DNA from: Diphasiastrum complanatum
Taxonomy: Eukaryota > Streptophyta > Lycopodiopsida > Lycopodiales > Lycopodiaceae
Assembly: GCA_029204225.1 (NCBI GenBank)
Contig: CM055102.1
Location: 39,323,014 to 39,383,013 of the forward strand
Length of the DNA stretch: 60,000 nucleotides
Direction: 5' to 3'
The notes beneath the pieces were generated by a model. That model made no database searches. It saw only the letters and a list, made by a program, of their open reading frames with translations, and was not told the DNA's origin. The position numbers were made by a program, and so were the translations under genes. Of this stretch, positions 1 through 27,434 are shown in pieces (position 1 is the first letter of the stretch; each line of letters begins with the position of its first letter).

Positions 1-10
1 TCATATTAGG

Positions 11-12
<2 letters not shown>

Positions 13-42
<30 letters not shown>
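13..42. repeat. (CT)n microsatellite
   Basis: An uninterrupted CT dinucleotide run. It is the first of eight long CT/GA tracts in the window; most of the others sit at edges of mobile elements. Nothing recognisable lies to its left inside the window. Confidence 0.95.
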
Positions 43-44
<2 letters not shown>

Positions 45-837
45 ATGGCCATGTGCTCTTCTTAGTGTAATAGGAACAAGAAAGTACCATCAATGTTACA
101 GTCCAACATAGGATTAGATTTAAGTACTAAGCGTTAATGTAACTACCTTTTATTTCTTATTGTCAAGTTTCATGGTTATTTTAAGAGATTGTTTGAAGAA
201 AGCTTATGTTACATTATTACTAGATGTAACTCAACGATAGAAGGGGTCTGCACAAAGAAGATTTAACAGTGAACAATATAATGTGAGAACAGGTAGAATC
301 AATGAAGGATAAAACACCCATTGAATGTTGATGAGTATACAAACCAAGTTTAACATTGATGAAAGCATAGGTAAACATATTTAGTTGTGAGATTAGAATA
401 TATCCAAATTCATGATTTAAGTCAAAAAGTTAGTGGTTTCATTGGATAAGGATTAGAAAAAACATACATGCAACAAAAAAGTCAAAGGATCCATATCAAG
501 ACTAGTATTATAAAATTCCAAATACACAAAATCTCGGCCATATATAGCCACTTCCACACCCCTCCCCCCCCGGGGGGGGGGGGGGGGTCAAATTGGAATA
601 TCTCCTTTCGTAACCCATCAGGCAAATCTATGTGACTTTGTTGTCCAATTAACCATCGTACAATATACATGATGTATGTACATGAAATAGCAGCAGCGGA
701 GCGCATTCCACTTCAAGAATGTTTCGAAAAGCAAATCCTTTTTTTTGTAGGAAACATAAGCCTGTTGGAAAAAACGTTATTACTATGTTGAAAAAGAAAT
801 TGAGAGCGAATTTGTCAGGCTTTAGGTTAAACTGCTA
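43..837. other. No recognisable gene; contains C8-G16 tract
   Basis: AT-rich sequence with no coding similarity that I can see on either strand. Short open frames here are interrupted or low-complexity. The one unusual item is the homopolymer C/G block listed separately. Confidence 0.6.
564..587. repeat. C-run followed directly by G-run
   Basis: Eight C residues are followed at once by sixteen G residues. The junction is self-complementary and the G run could form a G-quadruplex. Such blocks are also where assemblies go wrong, so the exact length is uncertain. Confidence 0.85.
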
Positions 838-930
838 TCGGGTGCCAGCCATTTGCTTCATATATTGTCTCTTTATGCTTCATTGATATATCAATATATG
901 AGATTGTGTTCATAGCAAGGGTATCAGAGC
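838..930 (+). mobile_element. 3' end of an LTR plus tRNA-Met primer-binding site
   Basis: The stretch ends in gtatcagagc (921-930), the core of the plant initiator tRNA-Met primer-binding site. It is preceded by sequence containing gcttcattgatat. The same arrangement, gcttcattgat then a short AT-rich stretch then tatcagagcac, occurs at 59740-59796. I therefore read it as the end of a gypsy-type LTR with the PBS and leader (to about 1070) downstream. No coding region follows; a MITE starts at 1087. The LTR start cannot be placed. Confidence 0.6.
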
Positions 931-1086
931 ACTTTCTTGCTTTCTTTAGTTGCTGATTTTTTGGTCCCATCTAGAAATATCCCTTGTTCAGAGTTCTCTA
1001 GTTATTTTCTCTCTCTACTTGTTCTCTCTCTTCCAGGCATCGTTCTAGACTGAATATGGATGCACAAAGAATTTTGAACCTGAGTG

Positions 1087-1322
1087 ACAGTGTTGCACGA
1101 ATCGCCGATTCAAACAAAGAATCGTGGTTTGAATTGGTCCAATTCGAATCGGCAAACTGTTTGAATCGATTCCCTCATTAGAAAAAGAAATTTGAATCGG
1201 CCCAAAAAATGAACAATTGTTCGAATCGGCAGATTCAAACCTGGCCCAACCGATTCAAACCGGTTTGAATTGCCCGAATCGAACTGCCGATTCAAACTGG
1301 TGCATGCAACTATAATGAGTAC
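1087..1322. mobile_element. hAT-like MITE with 8-bp target duplication
   Basis: A 236-bp block flanked on both sides by CCTGAGTG (1079-1086 and 1323-1330), an 8-bp duplication as expected for hAT elements. The left end starts acagtgttgcacg; the right end, read on the other strand, contains gttgcatgcacc, a weak inverted match. Inside, the motif gattcaaac and its complement gtttgaatc recur many times on both strands, as subterminal transposase-binding repeats do. There is no coding capacity. The terminal inverted repeat is poor, so the exact edges are uncertain. Confidence 0.5.
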
Positions 1323-1669
1323 CCTGAGTGTGGCTGGAAATGGGGCTTTGTGGGCTGTTATACAATTTTTTTTATAAACGCTCGCTGTATTCCAGAATGT
1401 GGAGGAGGTCCGGCACACCATTCCAAAGCAACTTAGATTTTGCTTTTGGAGAAGGTCATCTCTTTCATATATTTTGCAACACAACTTAAAAAGTGACACA
1501 TTTTGGAAGCACAGGATCAAGGTGCACCTACAGAAGCAAACGACACATTGACTAATGTTCTATTTCCAAAATCATTACAAACAAGATACTTTTACAATTT
1601 ATGAACAACACTTTTCTATTCTTCTTTTGCACGGATCGAACATGTTTTATATTGTCCTACAAGCCATAA

Positions 1670-2060
1670 GATCCAATTTGTATCCTTCTTCACTTGATAG
1701 AAGCGAACTTATTGCAAAGCATAGTTCCAAAACGAAACAAAACCGTTTCTAGGAACCATTTCTATCCTTTTTGAGTGGCTAGACGCGAAATCAATGCAGA
1801 CCATAGTTTTGTTCCAAAACTATTCCTAGGGCACCTAAGGACGGTTTCTAGAAACTGTTCCTTAGGTACATTTGTTTTTATTTTTTTTAAACTCCCCCTA
1901 AAATCCTAAAATAGCCAGAGTCTATCTACAGGGGGTGAGAAGTCATTCATGAGAATGATTGAAAAATGGTTTTTTAGGTTCCTAAGAACGGGTTTCGTGT
2001 GTAAGAAAAGGGTTATTGTTTATGTTCCTAAGTTCCTGTTCCGAAGTTCGTGCATTAAAA
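1670..2060. repeat. Island of palindromic GGTTCCTA/TTTCTAGAAA motifs
   Basis: Short related motifs recur in both orientations: gtttctaggaacc, ggtttctagaaactg, gttccttaggta, ggttcctaagaacg and gttcctaagttcctg. The layout resembles the MITE at 1087 but uses a different word. I cannot define terminal repeats or a target duplication, so this is a repeat island and not a proven element. Confidence 0.45.
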
Positions 2061-3673
2061 AACGGTTTATGTTCATGTGCCCAGATATGTTTCAATGGGC
2101 CACTACCTTCCAAGTTTGTGTTCTTTCCAAGGTTACTATACATGTTCATCTTTTAAAAGTATTGGAGACGATGATGCTATAGCTTGACAGATCCCACCAG
2201 GTTTTTCCTTTTACATATGATTTGGGGTCCTATGACGACTCCTGCCTCCGTGCATCTCCTTCTAGTAGGATATTTCAGCATCCAAGGTCAGCATGGTTGG
2301 CAAGGATGGTTTTCACAGGTTTCAGCTTTTGAGTTCCTAGGTGTGATTTTATGGCAATCTTGGTCTCGACAACAAGCACCGGGTGCATTTGTTCAATTTT
2401 TTGCTAATGGTGCTCGTCAGTCTTGGTCATCATGGATTGTTGGGGACATCGGCATAACCCTATGTCCATGATTACCTATGGTGACATTGGTCTATGCCAA
2501 AAGCAAAAGCAATTGTCTAATTAATGTTTCTATATATGGTAAAAGCACCGACACCTATCTAATTTATAACTTGACTTTACTAAATATAGGTAAAGGCCCC
2601 TAGAATTAGCACGCAAGCATGGCCCAATTATCCTAATTAACCCTAGATGATAACATTAGGGGTAACAATGTGAACATTAACTCTAACAGATCTATGTACA
2701 TTTGCTTAAGATTAATAAAGTGACAAATTTGTTGGGTATCTTTGCGTATTTACTTAGGGTTTTGTGAGCTTATGTGCAACAAAAAACTCATTGCTATTGC
2801 TTGTGGGGATATAGCTATTGATATTATGTGATGCTTTTGATCATTCTTTGTAGGAGAACTACAAGTTGCTTCATGTATTGTCTCTTCATGCTTCATTGAT
2901 ATCAATATACGTGATTATGTTTATAACATTCACCATCAAAACCATTGGAGCAACCAAAGTCGCTATCCAATGCACAACCAGTGTGTCAAAAACTTTCAAA
3001 GAGTTTTGTAATAAAATTTAAGAGTTTCCACTATTTGAAAAGTTTGAAATGGTTGCATTTTCCAAATCAGTTATTTTGAACCTTTTTCCTTACCTGCAAA
3101 TAGAAAATTGCTTAGAACCGTCATCAATGGCAGAAAATAAGTACTAAGGTTATAACAACAAGCCATTAATGTTCAAGTAACTATAAAATTTGATAAAAGC
3201 TGGTCCTTTGGAGCTCAAATGTTACATGTCAAACTCGGAAACTTTCAATAGTGTGTCACTTTGCATAACACATGGCCAAGGTTCAATTCTACCATAAGAA
3301 GACCTAGCGACGTTGGAAGACGATGCCTTTTACCATACTATATAGGCTACTAAGTGTCGATAAGTTTAGGTCAAGAAAATTTTCTGAAATTTCTAATTCC
3401 CAAATGTATTTTAAAATCTTATTTTGAAGGTGTTTAAATTACATGCTACTATTACGTCACAAACAAAAATTGAACTTGTAAACATAAAAATTCTCATACA
3501 ACAATTATATCAACAAAAGAGTTCCCAAAACTTATAAACTACATAAGAATCTATGGCTGTACAAAGCATTACATTTTGGTCAAGAGACCTATATGCTGAT
3601 GGCAGGATAGCTTACAAGCATCAACAGGTTAAATTGCAAACATCCACCATAAAGAAAAGTGACAATTACATAC
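2061..3673. other. No recognisable gene; LTR-end echo at 2866-2915
   Basis: The sequence ttgcttcatgtattgtctcttcatgcttcattgatatcaatat (written here only as a location) at about 2866-2910 repeats the LTR end seen at 850-895, but the PBS after it is lost. The rest shows no coding similarity. The next exons of the minus-strand RabGAP gene should lie at lower coordinates than 3674, but I found none here. Confidence 0.5.
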
Positions 3674-19220
<15,547 letters not shown>

Positions 19221-22200
19221 GCGTTTGCTCGTTTTTCCCTTATCTGCCTTCGATATTAGGGCAACATTCAGATATTCAAAGCGAGATTAATATCCACATA
19301 CAAACATCCATTAATGATGTAAGCGCAGTAATCTAAATCCAAGGCTCATTCATATCATTGCAATCTGCAACCACAACCGAGAAAATGCGCTCATGGCTGC
19401 TCTTTCGGATCCTATTAGTGAAAAACGAAACAAAATGACTGTCTAGAACAAATCTTCGAAGGAGTTACAGATCCGGTCACGATCGTTTCTGCAGGTGATC
19501 ATTGGGAGGTGCAACAAACATCATCATAATCATCATCAGATACCTCCCTCCGGATTCTTTTCCTAACTAGAAAACGGCTGATGCATTCATCGATCTACTG
19601 CATATCTTCAAATGCTTCAATCCTTTAGAAAAAATGGATAATGGCGCTGCTCGAAGATATGGTGAACGATAGATATGCTTGCTCGCAATTCACCCCGCCA
19701 TATCTATGGCATTTTCCTCAGCGGACGCCAAACCCCAAATTTATCTCCATTCATAAACTTGCCTTGCGTCCGTCCTCGTGTCCTCATAAGTTTTACACTG
19801 TTTACAGCTCACCAGAAAGAGTGGCCACATAATGTTCGTGTTCACACCACAAACACATTTGAAAAGGACTTTGAAAGATTCTTAATCCTTTCTAGCCTTT
19901 TTCTTTATCTTTTCCTTTTCCTTTCTTGGGAAGGGGGTGCTTGCCTTGCTTGCGAAGTCTTTCTTGGGAGGGTCAATCAGGGACATGTGGCGAACCATGA
20001 AAGCTGAGAAGCTTGCTATTATATCCCCCAAGGAGCTAACTTGGTTAAGAGTTGCTTTTGTTTCCCAAAAAAAAATCTGCTCTAATCTCAGTTCCGACAT
20101 CAGATGTGTACGTATCGTGCTCCAATCTTGGCCTGGCATGTAAATGGGTGCAACATGCAAATATCATGCATATTGAAGATAGCATTACAAATATACAGTT
20201 GCACAAAAAAGCTTGCTATGAGGAGCAACATAAAGATTGACATGTTTTGCAATTTGGCTCTTGTATGGGAGGTGATATTATTATGTATCATCATAATGCT
20301 CAAGGTTGAGGATGATGTATATATCTTCGAGTTGATAAATTGTTAAAGAAACTCATATGCCTAGAAATGGTAACTAACTCACATCCATTTCGCAACTAAA
20401 TATAGCTTAAGTCAAAATGAGTGATAATTCAACAACTCAAATTCAAGATAAGCATGGTGGTCCAAACTTATGAATAGAAATTATTTTTGCTTATTTTATT
20501 TTCTTCAAATTTAGACGAGTTAATAGAATGAGACAATTTGTTGTGACAATTGAAACATGACTCGTAACAACTTTCATAAATATATAAACATTTGAAAGGC
20601 CTTGCTTGTGATGAGGTGTGCATATTTGCATGATGACTTCTATTTGGAAATGGACAATATAGAAAAATAATGATCACTTGATCACTCAAAATTTAAATAG
20701 ACTGTCTCATTCAATAAGTTCAAAGGTAAATGAATAAGTTTTAAGAAAAATGAATCAAAGTGTCAAATTCAATATGATGCAAATTGAACCTTCTTATCAA
20801 ACATGGGCAAATAGTCAAGAAACGAGTAATATATCTAATATAGCACATTCCCTTAGATGTTAAGTGATTGAACTTTCTCACATGCACAAAGTGATCTATC
20901 TTTGAGTCAAATTTGGACCAAGTATGGAAATTAGAATAGCATAAGTGCATATGTCAAACTTTTAAAATTTGATTTGACCGACCAAAATGGGAATGAGACA
21001 ATTATTCTTTCTATTGATGAAAAATACTTTCACAAGTATTATCACTTGGAATTATATTAAAGCTACAATTATTGTTGTGGGAGATAAATTTCTAAGAGTG
21101 AAGTTGATAGCTCTTATTAGACTCTCATTTTGCAACCGTCTATGACAATAACAAATAGTGAGCCTATTTAAAAAAAAATCTAGAATTTTTTCTTAAAACC
21201 ACTCTTTGAAAGTTTTATGAAAATTGCAAGGAAATTATACACCAAAACTTGAGGGAAAACAAATCCATTGCTAGCAAAAGTAGCAAGTACATTGATTAGA
21301 GTTGGACCACATATTCAAATTTGAGATTTAATGATAAAGACAAGCTTGTTGTTGTAAGTTTTTTGGGGAAGGACTTCACTCCAAAGCAACAATAGCATGG
21401 ATAGGAAACAATTGGAGATATGTCGCAAATGTTTAACAACTCCCAAGATCACTTGAAGAAAAAACTACACACAAAAACGCAATATGAGACAAGATCCACC
21501 ACACCAACACTTGATGAATGATTACACAACCCCGAGCCAATATATGTCACAAGATAATATGATAGCTAGAGCATGAAAGCATTTATTGATTGTTGACACA
21601 ATCCACTACAATAGCCCACAAGTGACAGGTGAGGATAAATATGTATTCGTCCAAACCCTAGACCACACTACCATACTTTCATAATCGTATCCTTCTGTGC
21701 ATAGCTAGAGTAACCAACTCAACCAACTATCCAGTGCAAGTAAATTGGCATCTACTACCTTTCCATTGGTCCACCACGCTCTAATAATATATGAATTGCG
21801 ACAAAGCTTCATCTGTTGTTGCTACATTCTTCCATCTATTCTTGTGTTCATCTTGATAGTGCTTGAATATATATTGAGTTGTGTATTTGAAGACTTTGCT
21901 CCCAATGGAAGAGACAAGATCGCTCTCAACCGTGCAACACATTTTCTGGTCCTCCATTATATACTACACGGGGATGGTACTTGTGCCTCTGTGTCTTCTT
22001 CTTTCATCTCGCAAGTTGTGATTGTCATGAGTCCTTGATCATTGTTAACAAATAAATAAATGTGAATAGAATTTATGCAAAACATCTCAGGGCATGAACT
22101 TGCATTCATATATTGTGAAATACTACATGATTATCATAAGTGAATAAAACATATATATAATAAGATGTATACATATATTACCTTGGCACATATACATGTG

Positions 22201-22969
22201 TTGCCATAGTTGTCCACCCTTGTACACGTCTGACATGGTCGAAGCACACCCATGACCTTCTCAAGTCATCGTCTCTCCTATGTGTGCCATCCGATTGAAA
22301 ACACTTAATGTTGATCCTATTTTGGACATTTTAAACACAAAGCAACATTCATTATCATCTTTGCGTTGCCTTGGAAATCCGGTACCATGGAAAAATTCGT
22401 ACACACACAATCTTTTCAACTCCAATAAACTTGTTTCCATGCCCTTTTCAGCAACCTCTTTTTTGTTATCGGTGTTCAAGAATGCATTAGATGTTTTAAT
22501 GCTAAGATTAGTAGACACTAGCATCAACATAGGAAGCTCACATGACAACAATCAACAAGGCCGATAAATTTCAAAATCAACACCTTCTAAGAAGCTAAGG
22601 CCCAAAATTCAATGAAGTAAAGAATTTCATGCCGAGGTAAAATATGAATTCCAACTTCAAAATAAAAATCACCATTGTTGTAATAGCAATGTCAATATGC
22701 CAATATTTATTGAGTGCCCTATTCCATAAAATATGGTGTAAAATGGATTGTTGAATATAAACTACATCATAGATGATTGGAATAATTCAAATGCAAAAAT
22801 TAATTTCCTGAATGATCATCTAACACGAACAAGGGGAAACATCTACACAAGCAGGAGGAGGAAGGAACTTGTCTTCTCATTTGCCTATTGGACAATTTTT
22901 AGACCTTCCGAGTCTAAGTTTGATTGTTTTTTCGTTACTTTGCCACAAAACTTGCCTTTGCCTTTGCTC
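19221..22969. other. No recognisable gene (3.7 kb); upstream region of the RabGAP gene
   Basis: The first few hundred bases should contain the promoter and 5' UTR of the minus-strand gene if exon 1 is right, but I see no distinctive TATA or element cluster. The rest is AT-rich with short unconvincing open frames on both strands. No LTR, TIR or RNA gene was recognised. Confidence 0.55.
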
Positions 22970-23069
22970 TTTGTAAGCATAATTACAAATCTAGGACAAA
23001 AAGTAGAATTTGAATCTGGTCAATGTAAAGTAGTCGATAGGACAGGAAAGATCCTAGCACTTGAAAAGA
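22970..23069 (+). pseudogene. Copia B-family fragment (protease/GAG-pre-integrase junction)
   Basis: Contains VSIITNLGQKVEFESGQCK followed by VVDRTGKILALEKR, nearly the same as 41115-41216 in copia B. Similarity stops abruptly after gaaaagaga, where copia A sequence starts, so copia A joined or inserted into a B-family copy. Confidence 0.75.
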
Positions 23070-23079
23070 GAATTAGATG

Positions 23080-23432
23080 TGCTATTATTATAGTGAAATC
23101 AAAGTAGACAGCATATATATGTTTATCATCTAGCAATACAGATTGCATTCAACAATTCGACACATGACTTGTCTTGTTCTACTGTTTCTATTATTCATGC
23201 TATTATTATATGAGTTATGATTATTGGTAAGGAAGTGATATTTCTTTATCGTTCATTTTCAAAATTTGTGAATGACTATAATTTGTGTACTTTATGGTGG
23301 TATTAAATTAATTTTGTTATTACATTAACTATTGTTTCTACTATTGACTATCGATTTTTTGTTGTCAAACAATTAATCAAGCTATCGTTGTTGAATAGAT
23401 ATTTGACTAATATACAACTTATTTTTCCAACA
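23080..23432 (+). mobile_element. Copia A 5' LTR
   Basis: Matches 32263-32604 along its length at roughly 80 percent by eye; shared landmarks are cgacttgtcttgtt-like and gttattacattaactattg-like stretches. It ends ttttccaaca and is followed at once by the PBS. The start is unclear because similarity to the other copy extends 10-15 bp beyond the first TG. Confidence 0.75.
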
Positions 23433-23444
23433 TGGTATCAGAGC
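23433..23444 (+). promoter_or_regulatory. Copia A primer-binding site (tRNA-Met)
   Basis: tggtatcagagc follows the LTR directly and complements the 3' end of plant initiator tRNA-Met. It primes minus-strand DNA synthesis. Confidence 0.9.
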
Positions 23445-23518
23445 TAGATCATAGCTTTGGTAACTAGTTCAAAGCTTCTATCTTCATTGCCAGATTTTCT
23501 ATATCAAATTTGTCTACA

Positions 23519-24350
23519 ATGGATGGGACATCTTCGAAATTCTATTGAAAAGTTGGACGATGACAACTATCACTTATGGAAATTCAAAATGAGGGTGATC
23601 CTATAAGTGAAAGAGCTTTGGAAAGTTGTCGAAAGTATTGAGATTGAGCCTATTGCAGATCTGATGGCCATTACCAAATGGAAGCAAAAATATGGGAAGG
23701 CCTTCACCCTTATCACTCTCGATATCAGAGATAACCATATTAGTCATATTCGAAGTGCTTGAACTTTGTTAGAAGCTTGGAATATTCTTAACACTCTCTA
23801 TAATGTTAGAAATGTGATTGTCAAATTTCATCTAAGGAAGAAAAATTCTTATTCAAAATGACTAATTCAGATTCGACTACGAATCATCTAAACAACTTAA
23901 AAAATCTTCTTGAGCAAATGTCTGCAAGTGGCACAAAAATCAACGACGCAGATTTGTCATGACTCTCCTATCGAGCCTTCATGACACCTATGAAAACTGG
24001 TTAATCATTGTTTCTACTCAGCAAGGTCTTACATTAGCACGAGTTTCATTTATGCTATTGTAGGAAGAGATCCAGAGAAATGAATCTTCATTCTTCCGTT
24101 CGGCAACAAAATCATAAGTTCTTTATTTGAAGAAATTCGAGGAAGAAGAACTTGAAGAACATACAAAAAGTACAAAATTTGAATAATAACTTAAATTTAG
24201 AACAAGGCACAAATTTGAATTCAGCTTTATCAAAATCAAAACTATTTTGCAGATATTACAAATGAACCAAACATTTACTGGAGGATTGTCATATTCTCAA
24301 ATAAAAAAAACCACAACCGCAACAACCATAGTAGCAGTATGCTAATGCAT
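23519..24350 (+). pseudogene. Copia A gag (decayed)
   Basis: Readable blocks are KLDDDNYHLWKFKMRVIL, ELWKVVESIEIEPIADLM, ITLDIRDNHISHIRSA and LLEAWNILNTLYNVRN, all of the copia capsid (UBN2-type) domain. A damaged zinc knuckle, YYK then TKHLLEDC, lies near 24255-24290. Several stops and frameshifts rule out function. Confidence 0.75.
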
Positions 24351-24358
24351 CAAAAGGT

Positions 24359-24680
24359 TTGAAAGACTTTGACGAAGCAACATTTATGTTAAATGAAGAC
24401 CGACAGGATGTCGATTCTTGGTATTTGAGTTCAAGTACTACTCAGCACACCAACAAAATTGGTTTTATGAGTATAATCAAGTTACGACTCAGAGGTATGT
24501 CTCATTGGGCAATAGCAGTACTCATAATATCAATGGTATTTGCATTATCACCGTGCAATTTGGGATGGTGCTACTTTCATTCCAAATGTTCTTCATGTTC
24601 CAAATTGTAGCGAGTATTTCCTATCCACCTTTAAACCTAGATCCAAGCTCAAACATGCATCAAAGGTAGAACAAGATTAA
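24359..24680 (+). pseudogene. Copia A protease (decayed)
   Basis: Contains SWYLSSSTTQHT, where the active-site D-S-G of copia proteases is degraded, then YVSLGNSSTHNINGI and further blocks in shifted frames up to the (CT)n at 24709. The integrase region that should follow is replaced by the CT-bracketed insertion. Confidence 0.65.
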
Positions 24681-24704
24681 CATGTTAAGCAACGATAGAT
24701 TTAT

Positions 24705-24980
<276 letters not shown>

Positions 24981-25230
24981 TAAATGATTTCTCCCTTGTG
25001 GTACCATACCATTTTAAATGCTCTACCTTGTTAAACTTGGAAATATGATCCCTATGAAGGGTGGTTTTTTAAAAAAAAAATTCTTTTGGAGAGAAACTTG
25101 ACTTCCTTGAATGGCTATGAAATGTGCACATTTGGAGGATACGATTTAAAGGTGAGCATCATTGAGCACCCAGGCACTGAGTGCACTGCTATTTCTATAA
25201 AAGGAAAAATACACAATCCTAATTTCACTG

Positions 25231-25231
<1 letters not shown>

Positions 25232-25289
<58 letters not shown>
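25232..25289 (+). repeat. (CT)n microsatellite
   Basis: A third, shorter CT run (interrupted by ttc) inside the insertion, 250 bp from the left bracket. The intervening sequence has a poly-A stretch at 25071-25080. Confidence 0.93.
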
Positions 25290-25291
<2 letters not shown>

Positions 25292-27434
25292 CTCCCTCTC
25301 GTGGTGTCTTTCCACTATGACCTGATTCAGTGTGAGGAAGAAGAGACTTGTGATTGCTTAGTGGAAGAGTATTCGTATGAAAGGATACTACGTAAAAGAT
25401 ATGGTTGTTGTTTAACTATTGGCATAATGATCACAATACTTGTGAAAGGTTGCACTTGCTAGCTATGCTTTTGGTAAATGGCTCATTCAGATTATGATAA
25501 TTGTGAATGGTTGTAGTATTCGCGCTTCTGAGAAAGCTTTTGAAGCTACTGCGTTTGGGCGCTGCCTCAAATAGCAATCCATAGCAAACTACATGTATGA
25601 TACCTATACTTGCTTTTATCATGTTATCAAAAGACAGCTTGATACATTTGTTGGACGAGCGCACTTTATGCTATTGATTGGTAGTAGATCAGCGATGAGC
25701 TATATGCTACTAGCCAACGCTATATAGATCGCACCTACATGCAATTCTGTGTGTGTTTGGATGCGTTTGCATTCGCTTCTTGAAAGTACTTTACATAAAT
25801 GATGACTGGCCACTATCCTAGCAACGATGAAGCATTTGCATTCGTTGAAGATACTTTACATACATGATAATTGGCCGCTATCCTAGTTGCAATGGAGCAT
25901 CTTTCCATGTGCTATTTTTTCAAGTTTTGTCATGATTTTCAAGTATCATTTCAGTAAGAAATAGCATTTGATGCATATACCTCTGTCTAATCATAACCTA
26001 CTGCAATGATGGGTTGGCATACCTCAAATATTGCTCAGTAGAAGTTGTCCATAATGTTGTCAAATAGGTTGATTCATACTGCTACTAAATGTAATATGAA
26101 TGACGATGAAAACTGTCAATACGTATGCCTATATGTATTGCACTAAAGGAGACTTCTAGAGACATAAAATATAACAATAAGCCTTTAGTATAATGAAACT
26201 AAAGGTATACTACCATGTGAGGTGTGCTGGAATTCGAGTAATCTACTGGTTCTATAGCATCTAAAAATGCTTTTAACTTTTTGAAGTATGCTTGGCTATT
26301 CTACAATCATTCTTAAAATTGTGACACACTAGTAAGGTAAAAGCACTACCATTAACTAGCTATTTTCGGTGTGAAATCACTAGTACGTTAGGAGTGTTTC
26401 GCTTGGAGATGGGTAGCTCACAAGAAGGGTCTTTGTCTCATATTCAGGTATGATGCTATGTGATTTAACACCGATGCGTATGGTAATCTAACTTAAAGAG
26501 TTGCAATACGATGCTTGTACACAAATAGAATCTATATATGAGGAGAATAAGTGTATGCATTTATGAGTTCTTGAAGTATTTTCATTTCTTACCATTAACT
26601 TATATGGATTGGTCTAAAAGTTTGTAAAGATACGATATGAGCTCACAAAACTAAAAGCGGCTACGGAAGGTGGGCTATATACCTTGTCAGAGTGTTGGAT
26701 GGCATGGATTCGCCAAAGCTACGAGGTGCTTGGACTCCTAATTGCCTTCGTGGGATGTCCTTGGGGCTAGTATGGCACAGATGTCAATCCTAGTACCTAG
26801 CACTGATACTTAAGTCATTTCTCGCTTTATTTGTGTATTGTAAAATAGCTTCTTACGTGTAGAATGTTAATGTGAACTTAATACATTCTTTTGATCCTTA
26901 TACTGATCAGTATGGCGCGTATGCATTGATATAGTTTCGTTAAAGAGCAAAATGTATTGCTAAATATTGATTGCTTGATGGGAATGATTGGACTTATCAA
27001 TGGTAATTGCAAGCATGCTGATAAAGTAGTGAATCTTGTTTAAGACATGGATAACAGCTGATGCTCGGCTATGACACCTGTCTTCCTCACGTAACTAACT
27101 CGCATGGTTTTGTTTTGTGGGATGGTGGCAGGTGACAACTAAGTGTCCCTTCGCTTTATGGTACTCTGTACTGTAAAACTTTATATAGCTTTATTTCTAC
27201 CTGTTATGCTATGAATTAAAGGGTTCAAAGGGTTTGGTCTTGACTTGTCGAGAGGGATTATGTGATGTTATGTTACTCTCTCTCTGCAACTTTTTAAGAT
27301 ACAAACCCGACTATCTCTTACCTTTACCTTCACTTGTATTTTATGGCTAACAAGGTCTATTTTATTGTGTAGTCCACATGATGGTTTCATGATGCAGCTA
27401 CTCTTGGTTATGGGGAGCCCCTTCCTCCTCCTAA
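25290..27434 (+). other. Presumed 5' region of the Penelope-like element, no recognisable coding
   Basis: About 2.1 kb between the CT tract and the first readable frame of the element. I looked for a GIY-YIG endonuclease, a hammerhead-type core and an LTR-like repeat and recognised none. It may be untranslated leader, an unrelated filler, or too decayed to read. Confidence 0.4.

Noticed and set aside
482-706. Minus-strand frame with a polyproline/polyglycine stretch
   Set aside because: Caused by the C-run/G-run.
2184-2471. 95-codon plus-strand frame with tryptophan-rich product
   Set aside because: No family resemblance and no flanking splice or element context; probably chance or decayed sequence.
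19641-20346. Several overlapping plus-strand frames of 60-110 codons
   Set aside because: No conserved motif, no splice context and frames overlap on both strands; treated as noise upstream of the RabGAP gene.
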